From Unio delphinus (Eukaryota > Mollusca > Bivalvia > Unionida > Unionidae), in contig JAQISU010000248.1 of NCBI GenBank assembly GCA_029339505.1, forward strand, positions 124,001-188,000: DNA of 64,000 bases. The letters run 5' to 3'. A program made the position numbers and the translations under genes. The notes below the pieces were generated by a model. That model searched no databases, was not told the origin of the DNA, and saw only the letters and a list, made by a program, of their open reading frames with translations. Below, piece after piece: positions 46,242 to 56,482 of this stretch; position 1 is the stretch's first letter; the number at the start of each line of letters is the position of its first letter.

Positions 46242-47465
46242 TTATGTCCACTCCATCGTTTGCCACATCCTTATGTTGACGTCACATAGTAAATTGCTAT
46301 GTCTGGTAAGTGAATTCATCCATTTAGCGAGTGGCCTCCAATGCAGTGATTCAAAATCCTTTGGTAGTAATTTTTGTAAATGCTGTACAACTAGCTCTAG
46401 ATTAACAGGTTCAATGAACACCAACGATGATTCATCAACAGTTTTCTCAAACAAACGATCGTCTTTAAGATAACCAGCAATCATGCTTATTAACATTTCC
46501 GCCTCATCCGTAGACTTAATTAAGCTAAGCATCTTACCTATGTAATCATTAACATTCAATGTCGCTCGTCCAAGACACAATGATACACAACTTTTAAGAT
46601 CAGGAATTCTCAGACATTCGTTCTTTGGTACAAAAAATGCAAAGCTGACATGTTCCCATCTGATGTAGTCGTAGTCTGGTTCAAATTGAGATAAAATCGT
46701 TACAGCCAAGTCTCCAGTGGAATGTGGCTTCCATATCCATGTCTCAAACATTTGTTGAATGACGGGCTCATCATTCAGAAGCGGACACAAGTCAGTGGCA
46801 GAAGCGTTTGGAGGGCAGACCAGAATCGCATGCATAATTTCCTGATTGTAAGCGAATGTCCCGAGCTTTCTCAAATCCGGGTCAACACCTTTGCAGAACT
46901 GACTTGCGTATGCTTTCATTACTTTTTGTATCTCAAGGGTAAATTTAAAATTTCCAAATAATGAAATAGGCTGGAATGCAGGGCTACAACTGATTTTTTT
47001 CAGTATATTTTCAACCTTCAGTTTAGGTTTAGCTTGCATTACACCGTGCGTTTGCATTAAACTGTACATCTTACGTTTTCTGTTTTCCTTCATATAGTCT
47101 ATTTGTCCTTCCTCGATTTTCAGTCCAAACCATACGAAATCCTCGGGACCCACGTCAAGACATTTCTTTCCTGATTTAAATCCACCATCGTCTATTATAG
47201 AACGCATGCATTTCATGTCTGTTACATGTGTCATTTCAGTCACATGTATTTCATTATCAATTTTATAGCTGGTATTACTGTACTGAAAGCCATCTTTAAG
47301 ATATTTGTAGGTCATTTGTTTATGGGTCCTTTCTTTGTTGGCCCATTCTTTAACCATTGGAGGTTCCCGCCATTGATCAGACTGAATAAATTCCCCTTGC
47401 CAGAAATATTCTTGTACATTATCTGCCCTTTCAATTTTCTTCCATTGTTTATTCATCTTAGCCAT
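46242..47465 (-). CDS. Intact single-exon gene, 407 aa, function unknown
   Basis: The longest unbroken host-like frame in the window, ATG at 47465, stop at 46242, no introns. Features: 'HVTEMTHVTDMKCMRSIIDD' followed by 'GGFKSGKK' and 'FVWFGLKI', then 'LFGNFKFTLEIQKVMKAYAS' with 'QFCKGVDPDLRKLGTFAYNQ' and 'EIMHAILVCPP', and an acidic/helical C-terminus. The H-V-T...GGF+...W-x-G-L start recalls families of animal proteins with an ADP-ribosyltransferase-like or related fold, often intronless and expanded in fish and molluscs; this is a guess. No signal peptide or membrane segment. Position directly beyond the virus-like block may be chance. Confidence 0.7.
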   Translation of the reverse strand: MAKMNKQWKKIERADNVQEYFWQGEFIQSDQWREPPMVKEWANKERTHKQMTYKYLKDGFQYSNTSYKIDNEIHVTEMTHVTDMKCMRSIIDDGGFKSGKKCLDVGPEDFVWFGLKIEEGQIDYMKENRKRKMYSLMQTHGVMQAKPKLKVENILKKISCSPAFQPISLFGNFKFTLEIQKVMKAYASQFCKGVDPDLRKLGTFAYNQEIMHAILVCPPNASATDLCPLLNDEPVIQQMFETWIWKPHSTGDLAVTILSQFEPDYDYIRWEHVSFAFFVPKNECLRIPDLKSCVSLCLGRATLNVNDYIGKMLSLIKSTDEAEMLISMIAGYLKDDRLFEKTVDESSLVFIEPVNLELVVQHLQKLLPKDFESLHWRPLAKWMNSLTRHSNLLCDVNIRMWQTMEWT

Positions 47466-47879
47466 AGTAAGAGTAGACTCAACTTTATTTAATCTGTAAT
47501 GTATTCGTTACTGATGCATATATAATATGGGTAATTGTACTTGGTGCCCTTGCGCCAAACTAATAACGACCAGTCACTACATGATCAACTTTCGTTCCAT
47601 GGTCAGGAAATGAAGCATTTGTATTGAAAGTCACCATTTCTAGGAAAAATAAAGAAATTAAATGTTTAATTGGATTTAACACAATGCAAATATAAATTTC
47701 AAAATTTTATAAGTATGTATGTAAAAAAAATTTTGAATGTCAGTTGTCACATTCATGATTACAAATTTATCCAGATGCCTAGAGATTCCCGTAATTTCAT
47801 GTGCAATGGTCATGTTCCAAGCAACAATAGAATGTAGTTTGGGTAGAGAGTACAACAGCTAACTTCAACTAAAGATGTA
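47466..47879. other. Upstream flank of the 407-codon gene
   Basis: AT-rich, no recognised promoter element or repeat. Confidence 0.4.
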
Positions 47880-48195
47880 TACCCCATGTCTTTGTACAAA
47901 AACAATTTAATGATTCAAATTAAGTCACACGATAAATAGCATGTCTTTGAACCACTGTATAGCAGAATATACGGTTGAATCTTAAAAGTATGAATATTTA
48001 GGTTAACCTCTCCTTGAATACATCGTGAATAGCCTTGATCATTAATTTGAAAATTGTAAAATCAGCCGATAAAAAGTATTGTATTGAACTTGTATTCTTA
48101 TATTGTAAAGAAAATATTTTCTGTAAGGTTTGCCAGAAACTTTCCAAGATGACAATGGCCTAAAGGAGACAAGTTTGTGTTGTTGACTATAAGAA
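47880..48195. repeat. Dispersed repeat D, copy 2
   Basis: Same block order and orientation as 14690-15055 ('gaacttgtattcttatattg', 'gacaatggcctaaaggagac', 'gtgttgttgactata'). Confidence 0.7.
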
Positions 48196-50331
48196 AATGT
48201 TTGCATATTGATATTGACACGTTCACAAAAGAAGCATGATAATTCGTTTACAAGGAATAGTTACATGAAGATCCTTGAGACAACCGTTGTAGGTTATAAA
48301 CTGTTGTTGCAGGCATATCTCGATGAAAGATCATTTAAGTTTGCTTGGCCGGCAAGCAAGCAACTACCCCAGTCCAACACCAAATGGTACCATAAAATTC
48401 CAACTTTTCTCTAGGGAATGCGCTCTGACCCAACACCCCAACATGAATGTCCAAATATTTTTAAAAAATGGGGTGGCAAGGGCCAGAGAAAACTCGGACT
48501 ATATTAAATTGTGAGGCAAGCAAAATCAATTTGAAGGCTAATGCATGGGGGTCAGTCTTAACTTGTATGTATTTATAGACCAATAGAAAAACAATATCAT
48601 GACAAAGATAAAAAAAAAAGATAACAAGTCCAACTTCAGCCATATTTCTTCACTTTAAAAGGTCTCGGAAAACCGTAATCATGCATATTTGGATGCATTT
48701 TTTATATCTGACATTCAGATAATAACGTATTTTGGAGTCCTCTGTACGCATCAATTTGCTGGACAGCAAATTTAAGGGTTTTCTTGTACTGCTTCGACCA
48801 TCTGTTGAGTGGGAAAATGTGTTGATCAATTGAAAATTTTAGCTGTTTACAATCAGAAAATTCAATGGCTGAAAGACCCACAGATGTACATGTTGTCATT
48901 ATAAGAGTACATTTAAAAATATATCATAAAGATGGGTTCATTTTTTAATTCTGCACACTCACATTAAGCAGAAAACATTCCATTTTAAAAGCAAGATATA
49001 ATATCAACTTGTGCATGACTCAAAAATATAGTATTTAATGCAAACATTTTTGGGGTGTGTTTGTGATAAAAAAGACAGGGTGGCTTCTGAATTACATGGA
49101 ACATTGAAAAAGTCAATTTATTCTTAAAGCTGAATGTTCACAAAACATTTCTGTATAAAATATATGTAAGAAATATTCAAATTTAAGCTTGAAATAACAC
49201 GACGTCAGGAATTTCAAAAATTGATAAAGACTAATAAATAGTAATATTAAAAATGCACAGTCACTTGATTCTGAGTAAATTCATGTATAAACTCACGATA
49301 GTGTATACACAGGAGTCTGACGTTTTATCAATAAAGTACGGCGAAATGTCTGACAAAATGAAATACCCTTAACAATAATACATGTTATTGGTGTATACAT
49401 GAATTTACTCAGAATCAAGTGCCTGTGTAAAAATGGTGTACGGTACATGTGTTTGAATGCTTCGTGAGAATGTATGTGAAAAAATATCATACAGATTGGT
49501 TCATTTTTTAAATCTGCACACTCAAATTATGCAGAAAACATTCTATCTTTAAAAATATTATATAATCATGAAAAAATCATCCCCTGTTGCTAAAAGTAGT
49601 ATGTGCCCAATGTAAGATACCGTGATAGCCATGACTTACAAATCGAATGACCTGTAATTAGAGCAAGAGGCATATTAAAAAAAATATAGAAAATAACATA
49701 ATAAACAAATTTTACTCACGTTACAAAACACCAGAAGATGTGGGATTTAAATTCCACAGAAATTATTCTGAAACCAGGTTTTCTCTTTTGTAGTCCAGCT
49801 TAAAGTGACGCTATTTACAATTAAAGTAACTAAGCGCAATTGCAAGCTCTGGCAACTGATTGGTCAATAAATACCATGTGACCCTATGTGGCAATCCAAT
49901 TGGCCCTTCTGGGCTCCTGTCATTGTCATAACTAAGTAAGGTAAAAAGTAGACCAAACCTAATTACACAACCCATAAATGTATTTACGCAGACGTAAGTA
50001 GTTTTAAATACACAGCGTCATACTGGTTTAATTATTTTATTATTCCGTTATAAAATCTTTTTAACACATTTGCATACTAGCGACAAGATTTTAGATCGTC
50101 TAAATTTAGAGTAGAAATTTGAGGGACTTTCCATGTCTAAATTTAAATCTTATTATCCTGTGAGAATTCAAAAGAAAATATTTGACCTTGACCTTTGTGG
50201 CTTTCTGATTAACATGTTGACGCATGCATATCGCTTAAAAATATTCTTCGCGGCTCTGATTTAGACCCTTTTCAGTTTTAAGATTTTCCTTTAACCATCG
50301 AAGCGGTGAATTAACACTGATATAAATAAAT

Positions 50332-50336
<5 letters not shown>
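48196..50336. other. Non-coding host DNA with repeats
   Basis: A ~75-bp direct repeat ('ggttcattttttaa(t/a)tctgcaca') occurs at about 48905-48985 and 49480-49560. A 28-bp inverted repeat ('cacttgattctgagtaaatt...') has arms at 49264-49291 and about 49394-49421; its loop contains 'gacgttttatcaataaagta', which also occurs inverted at 11189-11225. No gene seen. Confidence 0.55.

Positions 50337-50410
<74 letters not shown>
50337..50410. repeat. (TC)n(AC)n microsatellite
   Basis: Pure TC run of about 65 bases, then ACACACAC. Confidence 0.97.
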
Positions 50411-50411
<1 letters not shown>

Positions 50412-51860
50412 TCATACATTGAGCATAACATTAAGTTCATTAATGACCATATCTAATTATTATATTTAACTATATTTAAAAATAATTTTAATTTTAATTA
50501 AAAAAATTATTTCAGGATACATTAATGCAAATATATAAATTTGATAAACTATTAGTTTTGTGCCCCTAATTATTTTATTGAGATCCATATACGATGACTA
50601 GTTTTATCTTCCTATCTAGCGTAGCCACTATAGTCTGTAAGTTTTAGAAAAGTTTACTTAAACATTTGAAATTATATTTGCTTGCAAAACGTCTATACCC
50701 TCCATTGATGAAAGTTCTAAATAATTAAAGAAAATGAGGTTCGACCGAAGCATGTAGATAGGAATATAAACAATTAACAATATTGTATAGATTGGAAGGT
50801 CAGGGTACATCTCAAAATAGCAGTCTCAGTGACTCTTGCTCTCCAATGAATACTAAGAAAGAGAGAAAAAATGTGCCCTTAGTGTGACTGGGACTTGACG
50901 TAAAGTTACCTAATATCTAATATTGTAAAGGAAAGTTGTGTTGATCCCCGCCCCCGAAGAAAACCACATTCATACTAGCACATTCCTACTTGATCTTCGG
51001 ATCAAGCGGCTTGTAGATAGTCTTTTAAAAGAATGCATTTTAGTTAATTTTTCAATTAGAGATAAGAACTGTATTTGCTCATTCGGCTACGAACTCGAGC
51101 GTTTATCTGTTCAAAACTTATTTTCTGCTAAACTGATACAGTTTTTTTAAAAATAGAACTGTCAACAAAAAAAAATCTATTGATTATCAAGCAAAACTAA
51201 TGTTCGTGTAGTAGAGACAATCTCTGTGACATGCATAGTATATAATGAAGGTTAGACTCTCATCTCCACTATCTTGAGAGATCTGATCTAATAGCGGAGT
51301 GCAATGCAGGAGCGTACTAAGCCGGGAACCAGACTATCGTAGCAGGTGATGTCATTAGACCAGCGAAAGTTGGTCTCTAAACCTTTTTTTTATTTTGACT
51401 TTGCGGCTTAGAGACCAACAATGTAATGCATCTTTACGAACTGCTAGTATGAGTCCGCTTTTCAAAAAACGCGGATGCACGATATTAATTAATAAATGTA
51501 TTAAACACACTAACCTTTGTACCCAGACGGTAAGTATAATCCCTCTTCTAATGATCCACTGCGTTAAATCCTTTAGAACACTCACTTTTTTAGTATAAAT
51601 CCCTGTCAGAACAGAACACCTGTGTATTTATCGGATCGTGACCTCAGATTTAAATTACCGACGCATGCGTGTAAAGCAGCATCACCAGATGGCAAGAGTA
51701 ACGCGATGAAACCGTCCAGCGAGGCATATATCATTGGGAACTTACTAATGCTTGAGTGGGAGCTGTGTCGTTACGGCATATCAGAAATAGAGTGAATGAT
51801 AAATAAAATGTATAAAGACCACACTGTATTCAGATGTGAAAATATGCTATACAATAAGAA
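50411..51860. other. Non-coding host DNA; dispersed repeat copy and a short hairpin
   Basis: 50575-50730 is the partner of the repeat at 1-125. At 51369-51419 'gttggtctctaa' and 'ttagagaccaac' form a perfect 12-bp stem. No coding region was recognised. Confidence 0.5.
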
Positions 51861-51962
51861 CAATAATAATATAAATTTATTATTATTAATATTGGCAGTA
51901 TTTTCAATCATATTTAATAACATTTGCAATGGTATAAACGGAAAGTTGACACACACACACAC

Positions 51963-52045
<83 letters not shown>

Positions 52046-52340
52046 AATACTCTACATATAAAAAAAACATTATTATAGTGAACATTATTAATAACATTTG
52101 CAATGGTATTTATAGAGAAAAAAAACACACACACACATGTTAATACTCTACATTACTTATAAGAAAAACATGATTATTATAGTGAACATTATTGATAACA
52201 TTTCCAATGGTATTTTATTTATGACACGCACGCACACACGCACACACACACATACATACATACATACATACATACATACATACATACATACATACATACA
52301 TACATACATACATACATACATACATACATACATACATTGT
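51861..52340. repeat. Compound minisatellite with nested (CA)n, (TA)n and (CATA)n arrays
   Basis: Three units share 'ataacatttgcaatggtat' and, between units, '(ca)n...atgttaatactctacat' with 'attatagtgaacatta'. A (TA)n run fills 51967-52042 and (CATA)n fills 52249-52337. All protein-like readings here are Ile-Tyr, Tyr-Ile-His-Thr or Met-Tyr-Val-Cys repeats and are artefacts. Confidence 0.8.
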
Positions 52341-52887
52341 AAAGTGCCGCCGGTTAACAAAGGTTATTAGTACAATATTGCACAAGCCGCTGGTCAGAGG
52401 TTATATACGTAGTATATATTTCTCTGATTCTGGGGTCCGACACCCCCACCCCACCCCCCCCCTTCCCTATACATTCGTCCGATCGGAATAAATGCTATTC
52501 CTATGGACCTTTTGAAACCCGTCTATCAAGATGCCAAAAATGCCACTTAGGGTCGAAATGTCACCTTATAATTTGTTTCCAATCGCTCTGACAGCTCTGC
52601 GTGAGGGATCACATATTTTACCCATGTCAAACACTCAGCCCGCTTTCACTCTAAATATTGTAATAGTCTGACCGAGGTAAACTAACATTCTTTTTGTTCA
52701 ACACTCTACTCCAAGACAGTTAATTGTCGGCGAGCCTACGAATTAATTACTGAATTTCACTGACGAAAAATTTGGCACTTGACATACATACATACATACA
52801 TACATGACAGAATTATCAAGGAATTTCGAAGATCCTCAAGCATAATTCGCTACATATGTGTTATAATTTTACACCATAATATTTAAA
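52341..52887. other. Non-coding host DNA
   Basis: Short C-rich run near 52446-52465 and a (CATA)n run at 52783-52803. At about 52818-52848 lies an inverted copy of 31 bases of the helicase fragment described next. Confidence 0.45.
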
Positions 52888-53345
52888 TTAAAAACAATAT
52901 TTTCTTCCTTTTTGTCTATTGCATTGACAAGTGTTACGACAATTTGCACAACAATTACATTTGTCGCAAGAGCATATAGTGCAACTTCCCGTGGAACATT
53001 CGTTTAGTTCAGCTGGAAGTTTATCCATTTCGGTGATCGACAAGGCGTCAAGAATTTTTCTTCTGAAACAGACTTGCCGATCTTTGACAGCTTCTATCAT
53101 GTTTCGGTCTGTTGTCGTCTTCATCATGCTTGTCTTGTAAGGTAGGAGACAAGCATAACCTTTTCTACCATCTCTGGCACATCTCCCAATCTCTTGCCAA
53201 TAGCTCAGAATGCTCTTTGGGCATCCCCAGTGAATAACGATGTCTACATCGCTGATTTGGATCCCCATTCCGAATGCTACCGTAGCAACAAGACAGCGAA
53301 TTATGCTTGATGATCTTCGAAATTCCCTCAGACCACTCCCTCCCT
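52888..53345 (-). pseudogene. RecQ-like helicase C-terminal fragment with Cys-rich tail
   Basis: The minus strand reads from about 53345: '[20 protein letters not shown]' (SF2 motif V), '[20 protein letters not shown]' with '[12 protein letters not shown]' (motif VI, Q-E-x-G-R-x-x-R-D-G), then a helical part and a Cys-rich end '[17 protein letters not shown]' followed by 'CRNTCQC', stop at 52888. This is the end of RecQ family helicases, close to the Cys-rich single-exon RecQ-like proteins common in marine invertebrates. Motifs I-IV are absent; upstream sequence on the same strand is LINE, so this is an exon or a fragment. Confidence 0.65.
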
Positions 53346-53349
53346 CATT

Positions 53350-54860
53350 GTGTTAGTCATTTTGTCATCTTTTAGCAATATGTTATTGTATAAACTTTCT
53401 AAAATTGGTGCCACCTCACTTCGGAATTTCTTATAGAATTCCGCCGTGAGGCCATCTCTCCATGGTGATTTACCTTTTGTAAGTTTTTTTTTATTGAGGT
53501 TAGCACTTTATCCACAGATATGAATTCATCACAGTTTTTTGTATTCTGATGAAATCTTTTCACATTGTATTGAATTTCAGTGTTGTGTTATAATGTTGTT
53601 GTCTACGTTTAGAGAAGTATAGAGTTTTGAGTAAAAATCTTGTACTCCCTTCATGATTTCTGCTTAGTTGTCACTTCCACCCCGTCTATCAATAATGTGT
53701 CTAGTGACTCCCCCCCCCCTTCCTTTTTTTTCCCTTTTATATAAATCCTTTGCCTGTTTGTATAGATGGTGAAATTTTCCCGCCCTGATTTCTTCTCCCT
53801 TTGTCTCCCATTCTTCTAGCTTTTCTAGTTGTATGGAGTAGCTCTCCTTATCCCTTATTGATGTTGTTTCTTCATTTATTTTTCTTTTTAATTCTAATTT
53901 TTCCATTTTTTTGTATCCGTTTACGTTTAGTTGAGTGATATATTCTAGTTTATTTTACTTTCTTCTTAAATTTATCCCAATCAGTTTTTATATCAGTTAT
54001 ATTTTTTCCCTTTTCATTTGTGAATATTATAGGGATTGCTTCTTTTATTTCTCTAATTAGTTGCTCATCTTCTAAAATTGAGTTGTTTGGTTTCAACTCT
54101 CCCTATCCCCATTTACAATTTGTGATCACTTATTTCCAAAGGTATTTGTTTATGATCTGATATTTTAAAATCTAAAATTTGTGCTTTTTTATGTGTTTTA
54201 TGGCCAAAATCAGATACATAAAATTTATCTATTCTACTCGATCCATTTATCCCTTGTCTTACATACTCATGTGTGTATTCCGTTTTTATTAAGTTTAAAC
54301 GTCTATACACATCAGTTAATTTATATGCATTTAATAATCTACCCATATTTGCCACTAGTGCTAAGTCTTTGGTTGTTAGTTTCCCAGTTTGATCTACATT
54401 TTCCCCCACCCAGTTGAAATCTCCCCCCATAATCTGATGTTCTGCAGTGAAGCTACTTAAATATTTGTTTAAATTTATTAAGAAGTCATGGTGACTTTCC
54501 CTAATTGCTGGACAATAAATGTTCATAATGTGTAGTTTGTTAAGCTTTAAATGTATAACTCTCCCCTTTAGACTACTATCTTCTTTTATAACTTCCCAAT
54601 TTTGCCAATTTCCATTTCTTTTTATGATGGCTACACCCGCTTTAGTGTCATTGTAGTTAGCATCATTTGTAACAACTATTGAATCCATTTTTGATTAGAG
54701 TTCAATTATCAATGATTGGGATGGTTTGTTGTGGGTCTCTTGAATTAGTATCATGTAAAACTGTTTTAATTTTATAAGTTGTGCAATTTTTTCCTTATCT
54801 ATTCCGTTAGTGTTGATTGATGTAATACGGAAGTTTAGTTCTTCCATTTTTGGTTTTCCA
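53350..54860 (-). mobile_element. LINE (non-LTR retrotransposon) ORF2 remnant: AP endonuclease and start of RT region
   Basis: Starting near 54849, 'NFRITSINTNGIDKEKIAQL' and 'ILIQETH' (EEP motif), an in-frame TAG, then from 54688 'GGDFNWV', 'YCPAIRESHHDF', 'SSRIDKFYVSDF' and 'DFKISDHKQIPLEI', the catalytic series of the L1-type apurinic endonuclease (metal Glu, Asp/Asn, and SDH). Downstream, frames at 53906-53664 and further give a Lys/Glu-rich linker and 'VQDFYSKLYTS', the region just before the RT domain. RT itself is missing; the element ends against the RecQ fragment. L1-like clade is inferred. Confidence 0.75.
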
Positions 54861-54949
54861 GGTGGCTGATTTTACAATTTAAGCTTAAACGAATTATTTA
54901 AATAAATTATGATGCTTGTTATTATTAATATTGTTATTTAGATGATAAT

Positions 54950-55500
54950 TAAGTTGGGGGCATTGGCCCCTTGTCTGTCCATTCCCTATTGTCCGTTGTC
55001 TCCCTAATGTCAGTGGTCTGTGTAGTCTCTATTTCAGTTTCAATTTCCGTGTTTGAGTTTGGTATTTGTGGATCTTTGGTTTCACTTGAGTTTTCCGATT
55101 CTGAAGAGTCAGATAGGGCCGGTTCTTGAATTTGATTTTTCCTCCTTTCCCCTATCCTCTTCCTTAGGTTGTGCTTCGGTTTTTTTTCTGCAAAATTTCT
55201 TGTATAGTCGGAAGTTCTATCTCTTCACTAGAGGATGATCCCGACAGGGTTTTGCATTTCCTTTTGCGTTGGGGTGGTAGTGGTGTCGATGTGATCGGTT
55301 GCAAACAACTTAGATCCGATTCGCATATTGTTTCGGTGATTTCTTCTGATTCTTCTTCCTCCTCCTCAATTGTTAATATTGCATATTTGTTGTTTGTCTT
55401 GAGATGGTTTGTGGGGATGATTTTGTTCGTCGTTTTTCTGGGCGTTTAAAAGCCCTCATCCTACGTTGCCACAATTTCTAGTGATCTCTCCACTTGTTTC
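54950..55500 (-). mobile_element. LINE ORF1 remnant
   Basis: On the minus strand, shifted frames encode a polar, Glu/Ser/Thr-rich protein tail ('EPALSDSSESENSSETKDPQ', 'DIRETTDNREWTDKGPMPPT'), ending about 100 bases before the endonuclease frame. Placement and strand fit ORF1 of the same LINE. The plus-strand frames over this stretch are shadows. Confidence 0.45.
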
Positions 55501-55689
55501 TCTTCTGTTTCGTCTGTTTCTTTTGGAGCCCCTATTACTTTAGAAGCATACGTATCCGCATTGGGTTTTCTCTGTGTTTGTGGCATAGTACAGTTTTTTT
55601 TTCTTCTTTTGCTCAATGTTGTCAATATTCGTTAATTGCGAACTTAAATCAACTGTCATATCATCAAAACCAGTATATGTTATGTTATG

Positions 55690-55827
55690 TTATTGTAGGG
55701 TTTAACAACATATTTTAGCACACAATAGGCTATACATTGCGGCCAGTATTACTGGTGGAGGAAGAAACCGGGGAAATCCCTGGAAAGAACCACCGACCCA
55801 GGAGAAGCTACGAGCAAGCTTTCTCAC
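55690..55827 (-). mobile_element. SINE family A, copy 4, 3' half (split by LTR element)
   Basis: 'gtagggtttaacaacatatt', 'aataggctatacattgcggc' and 'agcaagctttctcac' match family A. The remaining half with the tRNA-like region resumes at 59659. CTCAC at 55823-55827 is the target duplication. Confidence 0.85.
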
Positions 55828-56218
55828 TGTTACATTCGGGTTCAAAGGACACACAAACACCAAGTGAGGGTCCTATCACTTTATATAAAATAAAGCAAAA
55901 ATCTTTACAAAAGCTAAAAAGAAATAACCAGTGTTCTTTACAGTACAAAGCCCTGAGTTTAACTAACTGCTGTACCACACAGTTCTGGTTTTCATAAGGG
56001 CCAGAGGTAAGGCATTATAATTAATTAAAATGTGTGCCTTATCTGAAGTCAAGAAGTCCAAGCTCAGATAGCCCTGGGAAGATAAACAACAGAGCTGAAG
56101 GTGTTGACAGTCTTTGGTATCAACTATCCAGAATGCTGCCATTAATATTCTCGCCAAATGTCTCTACTAACAGGCTGAAATCTGATACAGCACCAAGGGT
56201 CACATCATACTTATAACA
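55828..56218 (-). repeat. 3' LTR of the Ty3/gypsy-type element
   Basis: TGTTACATTC...ATAACA on the plus strand, 391 bp. Identical to 59269-59658 except for one base in a G run (ggg against gg) and one C/G substitution near 56151. Directly to its right is a polypurine tract when read on the minus strand ('aagaagggagg'). Confidence 0.95.
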
Positions 56219-56482
56219 CCTCCCTTCTTAAGAGGAAACTTTATGTTTTCGATACAATACAATTTTATACATCAGAAAAATGATATAACTTGCATAATGC
56301 TTACATTATTACTAACAAGCATAAAGCTTAGAGTCACTACAATTAACTTCTGTAAAAGAGTTTTGAATTCCGTCAGTAACCATCCAGAATAGGGGAAATC
56401 CAACAAATTGGTTACCGTCTATATCTGCATAAATTCATTCTGATTATAGAATAAAAACAGAGCACTTAAGTCTGAAAAAATC

